Made by a program: the position numbers and the translations under genes
NCBI GenBank assembly: GCA_000803105.1
Contig: JTDA01000001.1
Location: 1 to 64,000 of the forward strand
Direction of reading: 5' to 3'
DNA length: 64,000 nt
DNA from: Coprobacter secundus
GTDB taxonomy: Bacteria; Bacteroidota; Bacteroidia; Bacteroidales; Coprobacteraceae
Shown here: in pieces, positions 17,423-25,658 of the stretch
Position numbering within the stretch: the stretch's first letter is position 1
How the letters are laid out: each line of letters starts with the position of its first letter
Notes under the pieces: generated by a model
Told to the model about the DNA's origin: nothing
Seen by the model: only the letters and a program-made list of their open reading frames with translations
Databases searched by the model: none

Positions 17423-20400
17423 ATGAATAAATATTGTTATTTTTTAATTTTCTTATTTTGTATATTATTTTCAGAATTACATGCTCAGACATTTTCTCAT
17501 GACGCGAATTCCGATATATCTCTACCTGGAGATGCAAGAGGTATGTGTCTGAAGGAAAATATAATCTATGTTGTAGCAGGAAAAACAATATACAAATACG
17601 ACCTTCACAAAAAAGAAGGTACTACCCTTATTTCTGGACTCAGTACACCTTTTGATGTCGATGTGAATAACGACGGTAAAATCTACATTGCCGAACGAGG
17701 ACAAAACAGAGTCTCTATATACAATGCTGACGGCAGTAACACAAATGAGACAATTTCTCTCGAAGAAAAAGTTAATGGAGTAACATTCGGTCCAGATGAA
17801 AAACTATATATCGCATCAGCAAGCAAAATAACTATTATAGACGGTAATAATAAAACCGAAATTACTCAAACAGAAGGTGTTGATAATTTTAGAGAACCTC
17901 GAAAGGTATATTTTGATCAACAAAAAAATACTTTCATTGTTGATTATAATACGGGTGTTCTCAATATTTTATCATTCGACGGAAATGTCGCAAATGTCGG
18001 TTTCAGAATAAAACGAGAAAATAATGTCGATACCTATAACAGACTGGTATACATGACAAGTATATCAAATGGGAATCTAATTATAAACTCATTTACAGAT
18101 ACTTCGATGGGCGTTTATGAATTCTACTCCGATGGGACATTGAAAAATAAATTCGAAGGAGAATTTTCTGCTCCCTATGGTATTGTTACCGATGAAAATG
18201 ACAATCTATATATTGCCGACGGAAAAAAGATTCAAGTATGGAAAGCAACAGATAATGAGGCTCCTATAATTTCAGAAACAAAAATTTCAAATATAACTCG
18301 CTCATCGATAGACTTCTCCTTCAAAAGCAACGAACTATCTACTCTTTTCTGGAAAATACAGAGTGCCGATTCAGAACCTTCAGAAGAAGAACTACTAAAC
18401 AGCTCCCAACTATCAGTCAATACAACGAACCAAATTATCACCCAAACGCTAAACGCTCCTACTGCACAAAACCTAAAATTGTATTTTATTGCTCGTGATA
18501 AATCAGGCAATACATCTGACGTGCAATCAAGTTCCGTATTCTCAACCGAACAAAACTTAACTATCAAATATCTTTTCCCGCTAACGAAAAACTCTCAATC
18601 CATAACTTTCGAATTTTCTGCAAATGATGGTGGAACACTATATTATATTTCCAAAGAATATGAAGATAATATATCTACCCCATCTGTTGACGAAATATTG
18701 AACGGGACTCATATCGATTACTTGAAAGGAGGAATACCTCAAACTTTTGATATCAATATAAATGGAAACAACAGACATATCATATATGCTATTATTAAAA
18801 CTTCTTCCGGAGAAAACAGCAATATCGTATCTTGCATAACAACCCCTTATTCCGATATAGATATCATACGCAATCGTTATATGCAACTACTTACCGGAAA
18901 TGATAATACTGACTATACCAACAATGCGACACTCAACCGATATAATTCTCTATTGAGTCGATTCAATCAGGCACACACAAACGCCCAGCAATATGATCCG
19001 AATGCAGAGGGTCTAACTGATTTTAATCTGGACGAAAATACATCGCCCAACGATATTACCCTTGTCCGGGAGCTATTTAGTAATGCATTATTTCCCTTAG
19101 CTTTAGCTTATAATCTAAAAGGGCCAGACGATAACCCCAACCCAGATTATCACAATCCATCTACCCTTGCGGAAATTATGAAATTATATGAATACTTAAG
19201 TATACGAAATTTCAAATCAGGAAGAGAGTTACACTTTGCAGGAGGAGGTATCTATTTAAGATTAACAGGTTATTATTATGCATCCCTATTAATGCGAGAA
19301 GAATTAGAAAGAAGCGGACGGCTTGATGAAGTAACAGGAATGATGGAATGGGCAACCCGATGGGTAGTACCCAATAGCCTTGAAATTGAAGGAGGAGAAA
19401 GTGATTGGTCAGCCGATGCAGAAGGTAATACAAGCCGTGCTGACGGAGTTCGTACTATGTATAATAACCGCCTAATGTATTTACTCACAGCAGCCGATTC
19501 TGTATTACAGAGAGAAGAAAAAATGTCTTACCTTATACAAGTGTTGAATAATGCCCTTACTCCCCACGGAGCTTGGGATGGATTTTTGAAACCCGATTAT
19601 ACCGGATACCATCATTTAGGAGTATGGGGTAACGGATATGTCACTGAAGCCATGCACGTTTCCGCTCAAATGGCTTTCATACTAAATAATACATCGTATA
19701 GTATCGATCCTGTATCCGTCGAACACGTTGCCAAAGGCTTACAAGCATTCAGCCAATATAGTGGAAAATACGATATATCACGAGGCCTTTGTGGACGCTT
19801 CCCCAATCAGTTGAACAATATATTGAACCAAATCCCTGCTTATGCTTATATATACGAAGTACTACCAGAAGGAAAATTAAAAGACGAAATAGCTGGTATC
19901 TTTGCCAACTTATATGACCCATCATATAACTTAGTACAAACCAAAATGATTCGTAATGTAGCTTGTGAAATTAATTTCATAGGAGGTATAGGAACAATCG
20001 AAATGTGCAATCGACTAAAAGCATCAGCTACCCCCACCACCGAGACAGAATTAAATCGAACTTTCCCTTTTGCAGCAACACAGGTACATCGTCGTTCTGA
20101 CTGGCTAACAACAGTTAAAGGTTACAGCAAATACGTTTGGGATTTTGAAACAAACGGTAGTGAAAACTGGTATGGACGTAATCAAAGTTTCGGACAGTTG
20201 TCTATATATAGTGGAAGAGATTTGGATGGAATAGTAACTGCAGAAGCCAGCGGTGTCGGATATGATGGATATGATTGGACTCATATCCCAGGAACTACCG
20301 TACCGAACTTATCCCTTGCAGAAGTATTAGCTGATGCTAAAAATTTTCAATGGCCTCGCTTCTCAAATGAAGCATTCGCCAGTGGTGTCACTGACGGAAA

Positions 20401-21592
20401 AAACGGAGCGTACGGATTTAAATTTTCTGATCGGACTAAAGGACAAAGTAGTTCAACCTGGGTTAAACCCAAGCTGACAGCACTAAAATCATATTTCTTT
20501 TTTGATGACCTGATTGTCACCTTAGGTTCCGATATTGATAATACAGCTTCAAGTTACGACACCCATACTACAATATTCCAAAATTTATTACCTTCCCCCG
20601 ATACACCAATTCAGATAAACGGAGAAAATATTACCGGTTTATCCTACTCTCAAGACTTAACAACAGAAAATCCAGCTACGTTAACAGATATAGCCGGAAA
20701 TGGATATTACATAGCCAACGCTAAAGGCCTACATATCCAAAGAAGTACACAAGAATCTATGGACGATAAAAACAAAAATGCCACCTCTGGAGATTATGCA
20801 ACTGTCTGGATAAATCATGGTTCCCAAATAAACAATGGAACATATGAATATGCTGTGTGGGTAAGAGGAGGAGAATATATATCCGAATTAGCTTCTGATC
20901 CTGATAAATTTTATATTATTGAACGACAAGACAATATTGCACATATTGTTACACATGGTCAAACAAAAGGTTTGACTATCTTTACAGAAAATACAGATAT
21001 AGAAGACAAATATATTCATCAAACTTCCGAACCTTGCCTTATTTGGATAGACTCAGAAAACGAAGATATTTCCCTTACTGTTGCCAATCCGGATTTAGGT
21101 TATTATGAAAAAGGAAACGAATTCGGGCAATTCCCGATTCAAGCCTGGTCGGTCCCTGCATCTAAACAATATTTAGAAAGTGAAATAGAACCTGTGGAAG
21201 TCATAATAAACGGAAAATGGGATATTCTCGATACCAATGAAAAAGTGGAAAATCAAGGATACGACCCAGCAAACAACACTACCACATTGAGATTTAACGG
21301 TATCAATGCCGAATCTTTGTCTGTCAAATTAAGCTCACTGAATACCGGAATAGATTTTTTCAGTAAAGAAAACAACATATCAGTCTATCCCAATCCCACA
21401 ACAGGCAAGCTCTTTATCGACCTAGCCCAACCAATAGAATCAAATATACGAATTACAGATATCAGTGGACGTGAAGTTTTGTCTATACCTGCAAACAATA
21501 GAAAAAATATAAGTATAGACTTATCGACACTCAATTCTGGCCATTATCTGGTAATTATAGGAAAAACAGTAAAACAAATCATCAAAAAATAA
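17423..21592 (+). CDS. Beta-propeller-PL8 lyase fusion with T9SS tail
   Basis: A 1389-residue secreted lyase with unusual accessories. After the signal peptide (ending near ELHAQ), residues about 30-280 form NHL/SMP30-like repeats (GKIYIAERGQNRVSIYNADG, EKLYIASAS, DNLYIADGKK), then two FN3-like sandwiches (about 283-375 and 377-480). A PL8 alpha/alpha toroid (about 485-850) and super-sandwich (to about 1290) follow. The C-terminus (about 1310-1389) is a clear T9SS sorting domain (SVYPNPTTGKLFIDL, LNSGHYLVII). The presumed catalytic residues are His730/His731 and Tyr739 in TGYHHLGVWGNGY, and Arg792 in CGRF. The propeller probably binds glycan or another surface component. It is the second PL8 in the operon, and its architecture differs from the first, so the two are not a recent duplication. 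Six bases separate it from heparinase I. Confidence 0.88.
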   Translation: MNKYCYFLIFLFCILFSELHAQTFSHDANSDISLPGDARGMCLKENIIYVVAGKTIYKYDLHKKEGTTLISGLSTPFDVDVNNDGKIYIAERGQNRVSIYNADGSNTNETISLEEKVNGVTFGPDEKLYIASASKITIIDGNNKTEITQTEGVDNFREPRKVYFDQQKNTFIVDYNTGVLNILSFDGNVANVGFRIKRENNVDTYNRLVYMTSISNGNLIINSFTDTSMGVYEFYSDGTLKNKFEGEFSAPYGIVTDENDNLYIADGKKIQVWKATDNEAPIISETKISNITRSSIDFSFKSNELSTLFWKIQSADSEPSEEELLNSSQLSVNTTNQIITQTLNAPTAQNLKLYFIARDKSGNTSDVQSSSVFSTEQNLTIKYLFPLTKNSQSITFEFSANDGGTLYYISKEYEDNISTPSVDEILNGTHIDYLKGGIPQTFDININGNNRHIIYAIIKTSSGENSNIVSCITTPYSDIDIIRNRYMQLLTGNDNTDYTNNATLNRYNSLLSRFNQAHTNAQQYDPNAEGLTDFNLDENTSPNDITLVRELFSNALFPLALAYNLKGPDDNPNPDYHNPSTLAEIMKLYEYLSIRNFKSGRELHFAGGGIYLRLTGYYYASLLMREELERSGRLDEVTGMMEWATRWVVPNSLEIEGGESDWSADAEGNTSRADGVRTMYNNRLMYLLTAADSVLQREEKMSYLIQVLNNALTPHGAWDGFLKPDYTGYHHLGVWGNGYVTEAMHVSAQMAFILNNTSYSIDPVSVEHVAKGLQAFSQYSGKYDISRGLCGRFPNQLNNILNQIPAYAYIYEVLPEGKLKDEIAGIFANLYDPSYNLVQTKMIRNVACEINFIGGIGTIEMCNRLKASATPTTETELNRTFPFAATQVHRRSDWLTTVKGYSKYVWDFETNGSENWYGRNQSFGQLSIYSGRDLDGIVTAEASGVGYDGYDWTHIPGTTVPNLSLAEVLADAKNFQWPRFSNEAFASGVTDGKNGAYGFKFSDRTKGQSSSTWVKPKLTALKSYFFFDDLIVTLGSDIDNTASSYDTHTTIFQNLLPSPDTPIQINGENITGLSYSQDLTTENPATLTDIAGNGYYIANAKGLHIQRSTQESMDDKNKNATSGDYATVWINHGSQINNGTYEYAVWVRGGEYISELASDPDKFYIIERQDNIAHIVTHGQTKGLTIFTENTDIEDKYIHQTSEPCLIWIDSENEDISLTVANPDLGYYEKGNEFGQFPIQAWSVPASKQYLESEIEPVEVIINGKWDILDTNEKVENQGYDPANNTTTLRFNGINAESLSVKLSSLNTGIDFFSKENNISVYPNPTTGKLFIDLAQPIESNIRITDISGREVLSIPANNRKNISIDLSTLNSGHYLVIIGKTVKQIIKK

Positions 21593-21598
21593 TTTGCA

Positions 21599-22774
21599 AT
21601 GAAAAATAAAAATATAGTTCTTATTTTATTATGCCTATTCTCCGGATTAACAATTACGGCACAAAACAAAACACTAATACCTATCACTACAAGAGTCGAC
21701 ATACAAGGTTCTATTGCCCCCAAAACATCTATTATTGACGGAGAATGGGTTGCCGTTGGAAGCAAAAAAGAACATGCCATACAATATGATTATACTCGAA
21801 CATTTAATGGAAAGCCATCATATCGATTCGAATTAAAACAAAACGACAACACTCTATCCGGATATAGCGCAGGAGAGACCAAAGGGCGTGCAGAATTATC
21901 CTATTGTTATGCAACAAAAGAGCATATAGAAAACCTTTCAGCAGAGCAATTGGAATATGCTATCAGGGCTAAAAAAGTATATCATTACGGGAAAGGAGAA
22001 TGTCCTCAGGGAAGCACAAGACATTACCAATTTTCAATATACGTTCCCAATGAACTGGATGCTTCAGTAAATACCATTTTCGCCCAATGGCACGGTATGC
22101 CCGACCGTACACTATTAAAAACTCCTGAAGGTGTGATAAAGCAAGTATCAGATAAAGAATTCTCTCAAATTTGGGAAAAGGTAATTTTCAAGAAAGACAC
22201 TGGCTATGATAAAATTGCGGTAACCAATGCTAATGGTTCTCCCAAACTTGATAAAAACGGAAACCCTGTTTACAAAGCAGGTAAAAAACCAAACGGCTGG
22301 ATAGTAGAACAAGGGGGATATCCTCCTCTGGCTTTTGGCTTCAATAAAGGATTCTTCTACATTAAAGCCAATTCTGACCGAAAATGGTTAACTGATAAAT
22401 CGGATAGATGCAATATCGACCCAGAAAAAGGAGACGTGATGAAACCTCTTACTTCGAAATATAAAGCTTCCACCTTGGCATTTAAAGAGCCTTTCTCTGA
22501 TTTCCCCAAAAACACATGGGTAACTTTCAATATTACCATAAGCTGGACAATATATGGAGGAAAAAATGAGAACATCCTCAAACCTGGAGCATTAGACATT
22601 ATTATGTCATATGATAAAAATGGGGAAAAAATAGACCGGCACATCGTAAATAATGAACAGATTCTCATTGGACGTAATGATGAAAACGGATATTATTTCA
22701 AATTCGGTATCTATCGAGTAGGAAATAGTACTGTTCCTGTTTGTTACAATTTAGCAGGATATAAAGAATATTAA
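21599..22774 (+). CDS. PL13 heparinase I (heparin lyase)
   Basis: A 391-residue secreted lyase that closely follows, from memory, the Pedobacter heparinus and Bacteroides heparinase I sequences along its full length: DGEWVAVGSKKEHAIQYD, SYRFELK, GETKGRAELSY, IFAQWHG, the Ca-site region YIKANSDRKWLTDK, and the C-terminal GRNDENGYYFKFGIYRVGNS. Catalytic candidates are His165 in QWHG and Tyr365/Tyr366 near the end. PL13 enzymes cleave highly sulfated heparin at GlcNS6S-IdoA2S by beta-elimination. The signal peptide ends near ITAQ and there is no T9SS tail, so it may be periplasmic or released. This gene fixes heparin as a substrate of the locus. It is the last gene before a strong terminator. 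Confidence 0.95.
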   Translation: MKNKNIVLILLCLFSGLTITAQNKTLIPITTRVDIQGSIAPKTSIIDGEWVAVGSKKEHAIQYDYTRTFNGKPSYRFELKQNDNTLSGYSAGETKGRAELSYCYATKEHIENLSAEQLEYAIRAKKVYHYGKGECPQGSTRHYQFSIYVPNELDASVNTIFAQWHGMPDRTLLKTPEGVIKQVSDKEFSQIWEKVIFKKDTGYDKIAVTNANGSPKLDKNGNPVYKAGKKPNGWIVEQGGYPPLAFGFNKGFFYIKANSDRKWLTDKSDRCNIDPEKGDVMKPLTSKYKASTLAFKEPFSDFPKNTWVTFNITISWTIYGGKNENILKPGALDIIMSYDKNGEKIDRHIVNNEQILIGRNDENGYYFKFGIYRVGNSTVPVCYNLAGYKEY

Positions 22775-22830
22775 TCTGCAATGTTAAAAATCTATCAAAA
22801 TTAGAATCTTATCTAAAATATTTCTTTATT

Positions 22831-22864
22831 TGCTCCGGAAAATTTTGACCGGAGCATTTTTTTT
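22831..22864 (+). terminator. Intrinsic terminator ending the GH88-to-heparinase operon
   Basis: TGCTCCGG (22831-22838) pairs with CCGGAGCA (22849-22856) around a 10-base loop, followed directly by eight T (22857-22864). This is the only strong terminator-like structure found between the GH88 and heparinase I genes or just after them, implying one nine-gene transcription unit. Confidence 0.85.
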
Positions 22865-22941
22865 ATTTACTATCGCGTCATCACATTTTACCAAAATAAG
22901 ATTATTAATTAATGGCAAAAAGGTTATCTGACACTTTTAAC

Positions 22942-23049
22942 TTTCAATAAAAAAGAAACTTTTAAAGGCTAAAAACAAGGCATTTCAACAAATGTAAAAT
23001 TCTTTTCAACAACAGAGAAAGCCTCTTAATAAGAAAGTCTGTAAAATTG
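22942..23049 (+). promoter_or_regulatory. Candidate HTCS operator array and promoter, second unit
   Basis: Copies of the motif seen at 5046 and 5088 occur here at 22983 (TTTCAACAAATGTAAA) and 23004 (TTTCAACAACAGAGAAA), with a weaker one at 22942 (TTTCAATAAAAAAGAAA). Spacings are 41 and 21 bp. The proximal copy starts exactly 38 bp before a -7-like box TAAAATTG (23042-23049), the same distance as before GH88. The bases just after the box (TTGCA then TGAAAAAT) are also shared by the two promoters. The remainder of this 327-bp gap holds only the terminator at 22831. Confidence 0.6.
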
Positions 23050-23101
23050 CAAAGTGAAAAATCGGTATTAATCCAATATAAGTCAGTTAACAAATTTCTA
23101 A

Positions 23102-23845
23102 ATGAAAAACAATATGAATCGTAAAACAATTATTCTTATTTCAACAACGTTATTTTTTAGTAGCACTCTTTTCGCACAAGGATTTGCAAACTTTAAAGTT
23201 GAAGGCGCACTTACTCAAACCCTTCTTAAAAACAATAACAAAACTGCAAGTGTGATCGAAACTATTATAGACGGAACTTTAGACATAAAAAATTTGCCTG
23301 TAAAGTATAAGTTACTAAGTAACTGTTCTATATCAGAATCAACCCCTCTGAATAATGATTATACAAAATCTAAACAAATAACAATAAATAAAAAAGATGG
23401 TTCTTCTAAAGATTGGAATATTATTGTACACCAACTTGTACCCGGAAAGTTACCTCTAAATATAGCTTTTTCAAAAACTAATCCTTGTAATACAGATTTT
23501 ACCAATCCCAAATCTTGGGCAGGATATGGAATAGATTACAGCAAACCGACAGTAGTACGAATGGGAAATGATGGTATCGGTTTTTTTGTTGCATATGATA
23601 GTCCAGCCCAAGAAGCAACTTTTGAGCTTACAGTTGTCGGAGGAGCGACTTTTAACGGAGAATTTGATGTAGAAACATCGGTAGACGGGAAAAAATGGAT
23701 AAACTTGAAAACTTATAAACCAGGGGATTTCACTGGGACAGAAAAACTAAATTTATCACTCCCTTCTGATGCTCGTTTTGTCCGTTGGGTATATGCAGCT
23801 CGAGAAAAACAGAATATAAATTTAAATAATATATATATAAAATAA
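23102..23845 (+). CDS. Secreted beta-sandwich protein of unknown function
   Basis: A 247-residue exported protein, not recognised by name. A signal peptide ends near TLFAQ, and there is no lipobox. The first half (about 22-115) is a small strand-rich domain with KKDGSSKDWNIIV, like the PCMD/DUF5018-type Ig-like domains of Bacteroidota surface proteins. The second half (about 120-247) is a sandwich like discoidin or choice-of-anchor modules, ending FVRWVYAAREKQNINLNNIYI. It sits directly behind the shared operator array, so it is probably induced with the lyases. The position, in the group that contains SusC and SusD, suggests a glycan-binding or accessory surface role. This is inference; no catalytic motif is seen. 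An in-frame ATG at 23114 is an alternative start. Confidence 0.75.
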   Translation: MKNNMNRKTIILISTTLFFSSTLFAQGFANFKVEGALTQTLLKNNNKTASVIETIIDGTLDIKNLPVKYKLLSNCSISESTPLNNDYTKSKQITINKKDGSSKDWNIIVHQLVPGKLPLNIAFSKTNPCNTDFTNPKSWAGYGIDYSKPTVVRMGNDGIGFFVAYDSPAQEATFELTVVGGATFNGEFDVETSVDGKKWINLKTYKPGDFTGTEKLNLSLPSDARFVRWVYAAREKQNINLNNIYIK

Positions 23846-23873
23846 TACATTAACTTTAAATTATAATAAGATT

Positions 23874-25397
23874 ATGAAGAAGAAATTTTTTACTCTTATT
23901 TCAGCTTTAATAATTGGAGGAAGTCTTTCCGCTGAAACAATAGAAACATTCCCTTATACAGCAGACTGGAAATATGCAGATGAAAGCAATATTGGTTCTA
24001 ATACAGGTAAACCCACAGATGATCAATCACTCTACAATTTAGGAGGATGGACTTCTATTGCAGGACAAGGAGATAAGCCATTCTATATTGCTTTTTCGAA
24101 AGGTGCACCACTAAGCAATACTATGGAATTTGTAGACGGACAACAAACCAGTATAAAAATATCATACTTAGTTTCCCCAGTATTTAATTTTTCAGATGAA
24201 GCAACATCTCAAATAATATCATTCAAATGCGGAAAAGAAAATACAGCTATTTCTAATTTAGAATTGTTATATACGACAAACTATACCGGGGATGTCAATA
24301 CTACAGAATGGACTCCGATAAAGGCTAATCTTATCCCAGAAGACCAAAGTGGCCTTGGAGACAGTAAACTAACGACAATCTCTGTTACTACAAATATCAC
24401 ATCGCCAACAGTAGTATTAGCCATTCGAGCAGCAAAAGATGACAATTATTCTGGCGATACTTCTGCTCAAACAAAAATCAGAGTTACAAAATTTCAAATC
24501 TCATTGGAAGAGAAAGAATTAATCGAATCCATTCCTTACGAAGCCAAATGGAATTATAAACCCGAACTGATAAATGCAGCAGATTCTACCTTTATCGATC
24601 AAGAGAACTATTCCGAAATAATTAAGGAATCCTCTAATTGGGAATTCAACGGATGGGCATCATACAGAGAAACAAAAAGTCGTGATTTCTCAATTCTTAC
24701 CAACAAAAACGACAAAGGTCTATATCGGCAAATACCTAATACTGTAGAATGGACAGATAATTGTAAAAATAATCCTGGTACAATAAATTGGTTCATTTCT
24801 CCTAAAATAGATTTATCTGCCGGAGGAACTAAATATATCCAATTTTATACTGGCAAAGAAGCAGCCGACCAATTGTATTCAAATATTGAGTTGCTCTATT
24901 CATTAGATTATAAAGATGATTATCAAACTGCAACATGGGTTTCCATTAAGAAAGATATAATTCCAGCTGAACAAGCAGGTTTAGATAATACAACAATGGT
25001 AAATGTCAACGAACCATTAGACCTTGTCGCCAATAGTGTAACTTTTGCATTCAAAGCTGCACCTCAAGAAAACGGAACAGTCGGAGCAAAACAGACTAAA
25101 ATCCGTATTAAAGACTTCAAAATCCTCGACGAGGATACTACTACAAGTATCGAAAACACAAAAGCCAATGATACTTCTGTAAATATTTATCCAAATCCGA
25201 CCCAAGGTATTTTGAATGTCTCAGCAGACCAAGCAATTACAAACATCATTATTACAAACATCGGAGGTCAAACGATTATGCAAATAGCTCAACCGGCCGG
25301 ACAAATTTCCATTGCGAACCTACCGACAGGATATTATCAAGCTCTAATCATCTTATCAGATGGTAGCCAAGTTGTTAAACGCATTGTAAAACGATAA
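23874..25397 (+). CDS. Two-domain choice-of-anchor-like surface protein with T9SS tail
   Basis: A 507-residue exported protein. The signal peptide ends near SLSAE. Two homologous beta-sandwich modules follow (about 20-215 and 217-420); both open with an S/T-hydrophobic-PY...W pattern (TFPYTADWKY, SIPYEAKWNY) and contain ISYLVSP or WFISPKIDL, then LELLY(T/S) with a W-x-P/S-I-K segment, as in choice-of-anchor J or DUF5017 modules. The C-terminus is a typical T9SS sorting domain (VNIYPNPTQGILNVS, LPTGYYQALIILSDG). No catalytic residues are recognised, so a cell-surface glycan-binding protein is the best guess. It is 28 bp after the previous gene and is followed by a terminator before SusC. The usual Bacteroides surface glycan-binding protein lies after SusD and is a lipoprotein; this one differs in both respects. 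Confidence 0.78.
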   Translation: MKKKFFTLISALIIGGSLSAETIETFPYTADWKYADESNIGSNTGKPTDDQSLYNLGGWTSIAGQGDKPFYIAFSKGAPLSNTMEFVDGQQTSIKISYLVSPVFNFSDEATSQIISFKCGKENTAISNLELLYTTNYTGDVNTTEWTPIKANLIPEDQSGLGDSKLTTISVTTNITSPTVVLAIRAAKDDNYSGDTSAQTKIRVTKFQISLEEKELIESIPYEAKWNYKPELINAADSTFIDQENYSEIIKESSNWEFNGWASYRETKSRDFSILTNKNDKGLYRQIPNTVEWTDNCKNNPGTINWFISPKIDLSAGGTKYIQFYTGKEAADQLYSNIELLYSLDYKDDYQTATWVSIKKDIIPAEQAGLDNTTMVNVNEPLDLVANSVTFAFKAAPQENGTVGAKQTKIRIKDFKILDEDTTTSIENTKANDTSVNIYPNPTQGILNVSADQAITNIIITNIGGQTIMQIAQPAGQISIANLPTGYYQALIILSDGSQVVKRIVKR

Positions 25398-25438
25398 AAA
25401 CACCACATATCTTAACTATACACAATTACTGAATTGCA

Positions 25439-25475
25439 AAGGCCCTGCCTAACAAAACTAACAGGGCCTTTTTTC
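25439..25475 (+). terminator. Intrinsic terminator before the SusC gene
   Basis: AAGGCCCTG (25439-25447) pairs with CAGGGCCTT (25462-25470) around a 14-base loop, with a T-run through 25474. It should separate the two beta-sandwich genes from SusC/SusD, or act as a partial attenuator between them. Confidence 0.8.
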
Positions 25476-25561
25476 TAATTCAAAGAAGAAAATATTCAAT
25501 AAAAAACGATATAAATAAGTCGGAATAATAATCCAAAACTATAACAAAAGAATTCCCCACA

Positions 25562-25576
25562 ATTGTAAAATACAAT
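25562..25576. promoter_or_regulatory. Short palindrome before SusC
   Basis: ATTGTA-AAA-TACAAT is a perfect 6-bp inverted repeat lying 83 bp before the SusC start. It overlaps TAAAAT, similar to the -7 box of the preceding unit. It may mark a SusC promoter or operator. The rest of this gap shows only the terminator. Confidence 0.3.
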
Positions 25577-25658
25577 CGAAATCACAAAAATGGAATATAA
25601 CCACCGGATAAAATATATTTATAACGTGCGAAATAATAAAAAACCTAATATTAACATT

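Noticed and set aside
17423..21592. Recent tandem duplication of the PL8 genes
   Set aside because: The two share short motifs (YHH, CGRF, KYVWDFE/KYIWDYE) but differ in N-terminal architecture and in most of their sequence, so duplication, if any, is old.
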